Origin: an aff. Roholtiella sp. LEGE 12411
GTDB taxonomy: Bacteria > Cyanobacteriota > Cyanobacteriia > Cyanobacteriales > Nostocaceae
NCBI RefSeq assembly: GCF_015206995.1
Contig: NZ_JADEXR010000058.1
Location: 1-32,481, forward strand
Length of the DNA: 32,481 bases
Direction: 5' to 3'
A model generated the notes under the pieces. It ran no database searches, was not told where the DNA came from, and saw nothing but the letters and a program-made list of their open reading frames with translations. Below, piece after piece: positions 32,355 through 32,481 of the stretch (its first letter is position 1; each line of letters starts with the position of its first letter). The translations under genes were made by a program, and so were the position numbers.

Positions 32355-32481
32355 TTGACATACTCACCTGCCTGAAGGCGAGGTGATTCTTGACGCTTCG
32401 TTGACAGATGCTACCGGAGTAGTCTTATCCCGTCTCTGCGTCCGTTTAGAGTCGTGGCAATGCCCTATCCCGACTTTGTTT
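32355..32481 (-). ncRNA. Right end of IS200/IS605-type element, candidate omega RNA
   Basis: Read on the minus strand, the tnpB 3' end is followed by a hairpin (CACCTCGCCTTCAGGCAGGTG, complement of 32365-32385, with a one-base bulge). GAGTATGTCAA follows, ending near 32355. This is the pattern of right ends of cyanobacterial tnpB elements, whose RNA from the 3' part of tnpB through this end guides TnpB. The guide would then be the flanking bases left of 32355. The boundary is approximate. Confidence 0.5.
32364..32481 (-). CDS. C-terminal end of a TnpB-type protein (partial)
   Basis: The frame enters from beyond the window and reads 38 codons to TGA at 32364-32366, beginning NKVGIGHCHDSKRTQRRDK and ending ASRITSPSGR. 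The NxxGxGH start and basic tail followed by the hairpin look like the end of IS200/IS605-family TnpB, an RNA-guided nuclease. The conserved RuvC-like residues and zinc finger lie outside the window, so whether the protein is active cannot be judged. The stop codon falls within the end hairpin. The call rests on the tail and the element end together. Confidence 0.5.
   Translation of the reverse strand, partial: NKVGIGHCHDSKRTQRRDKTTPVASVNEASRITSPSGR

Noticed and set aside
1-32481. CRISPR array, prophage or complete defence island
   Set aside because: No regularly spaced direct repeats, Cas, phage structural or toxin-nuclease genes were found; the repeats seen are heptamers, MITEs and short inverted repeats.

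Overview
The window looks like chromosomal DNA of a filamentous, probably heterocystous cyanobacterium (Nostoc/Anabaena group). Supporting signs seen directly are many HIP1 octamers (GCGATCGC), a tRNA-Leu(UAA) gene split by a group I intron with the sequence blocks of the Anabaena trnL intron, an ndhL gene of the cyanobacterial NDH-1 complex beside a DUF3007 gene and trpA, a minC-minD-minE cluster, heptanucleotide tandem repeats between genes, and several small proteins that I know only from cyanobacteria. The species cannot be fixed from this alone.

Layout. 1-100: a near-consensus promoter reading leftward out of the window, possibly for an rRNA operon. 200-3266: nadC and argS on the plus strand, followed by a 154-bp inverted-repeat element touching the argS stop codon. 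3454-5997: a fused DhaM-HPr-enzyme I phosphotransferase. 6000-11100: an accessory stretch with long non-coding parts, a heme-oxygenase-fold protein, an isolated PAS fragment, a GntR regulator, a 46-residue ribbon-helix-helix protein, two fossil copies of one C-terminal coding segment and several palindromes. 11093-13486: a leftward set with a membrane/coiled-coil protein, trpA, a DUF3007 gene and ndhL. 13671-13832: a MITE with target duplication. 13980-14334: the split tRNA-Leu. 14522-15442: a flippase-like membrane protein. 16047-17304: two paralogous lipoprotein genes. 17562-18981: a Cys-rich DUF6464-type gene converging on fmt. 19871-21190: an exported protein with a long, structured leader, followed by a frameshifted MAPEG remnant. 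21598-23938: minE, minD and minC, transcribed leftward. 24075-32320: leftward genes for a DUF1537-type kinase, a two-helix membrane protein, glutamate dehydrogenase, a carotenoid oxygenase, a BT1-family transporter and a beta-ketoacyl-ACP synthase. 32355-32481: the right end of a tnpB (IS200/IS605-type) element that continues beyond the window.

How the genes work together. Most loci are housekeeping: NAD synthesis (nadC), translation (argS, fmt, trnL), tryptophan synthesis (trpA), division-site placement (minCDE), photosynthetic/respiratory electron flow (ndhL) and nitrogen assimilation (gdhA, with a candidate NtcA site). I found no complete unknown defence or mobile system. The most interesting points are local: nonapeptide repeats in the MinC N-terminus, tandem repeats that multiply start codons at fmt and the DUF1537-type kinase gene, an in-frame repeat insertion with two seven-base C tracts in the ketoacyl synthase, the tnpB/omega-RNA end just upstream of that gene, and three TCGTAAAAA boxes before the gene at 19871.
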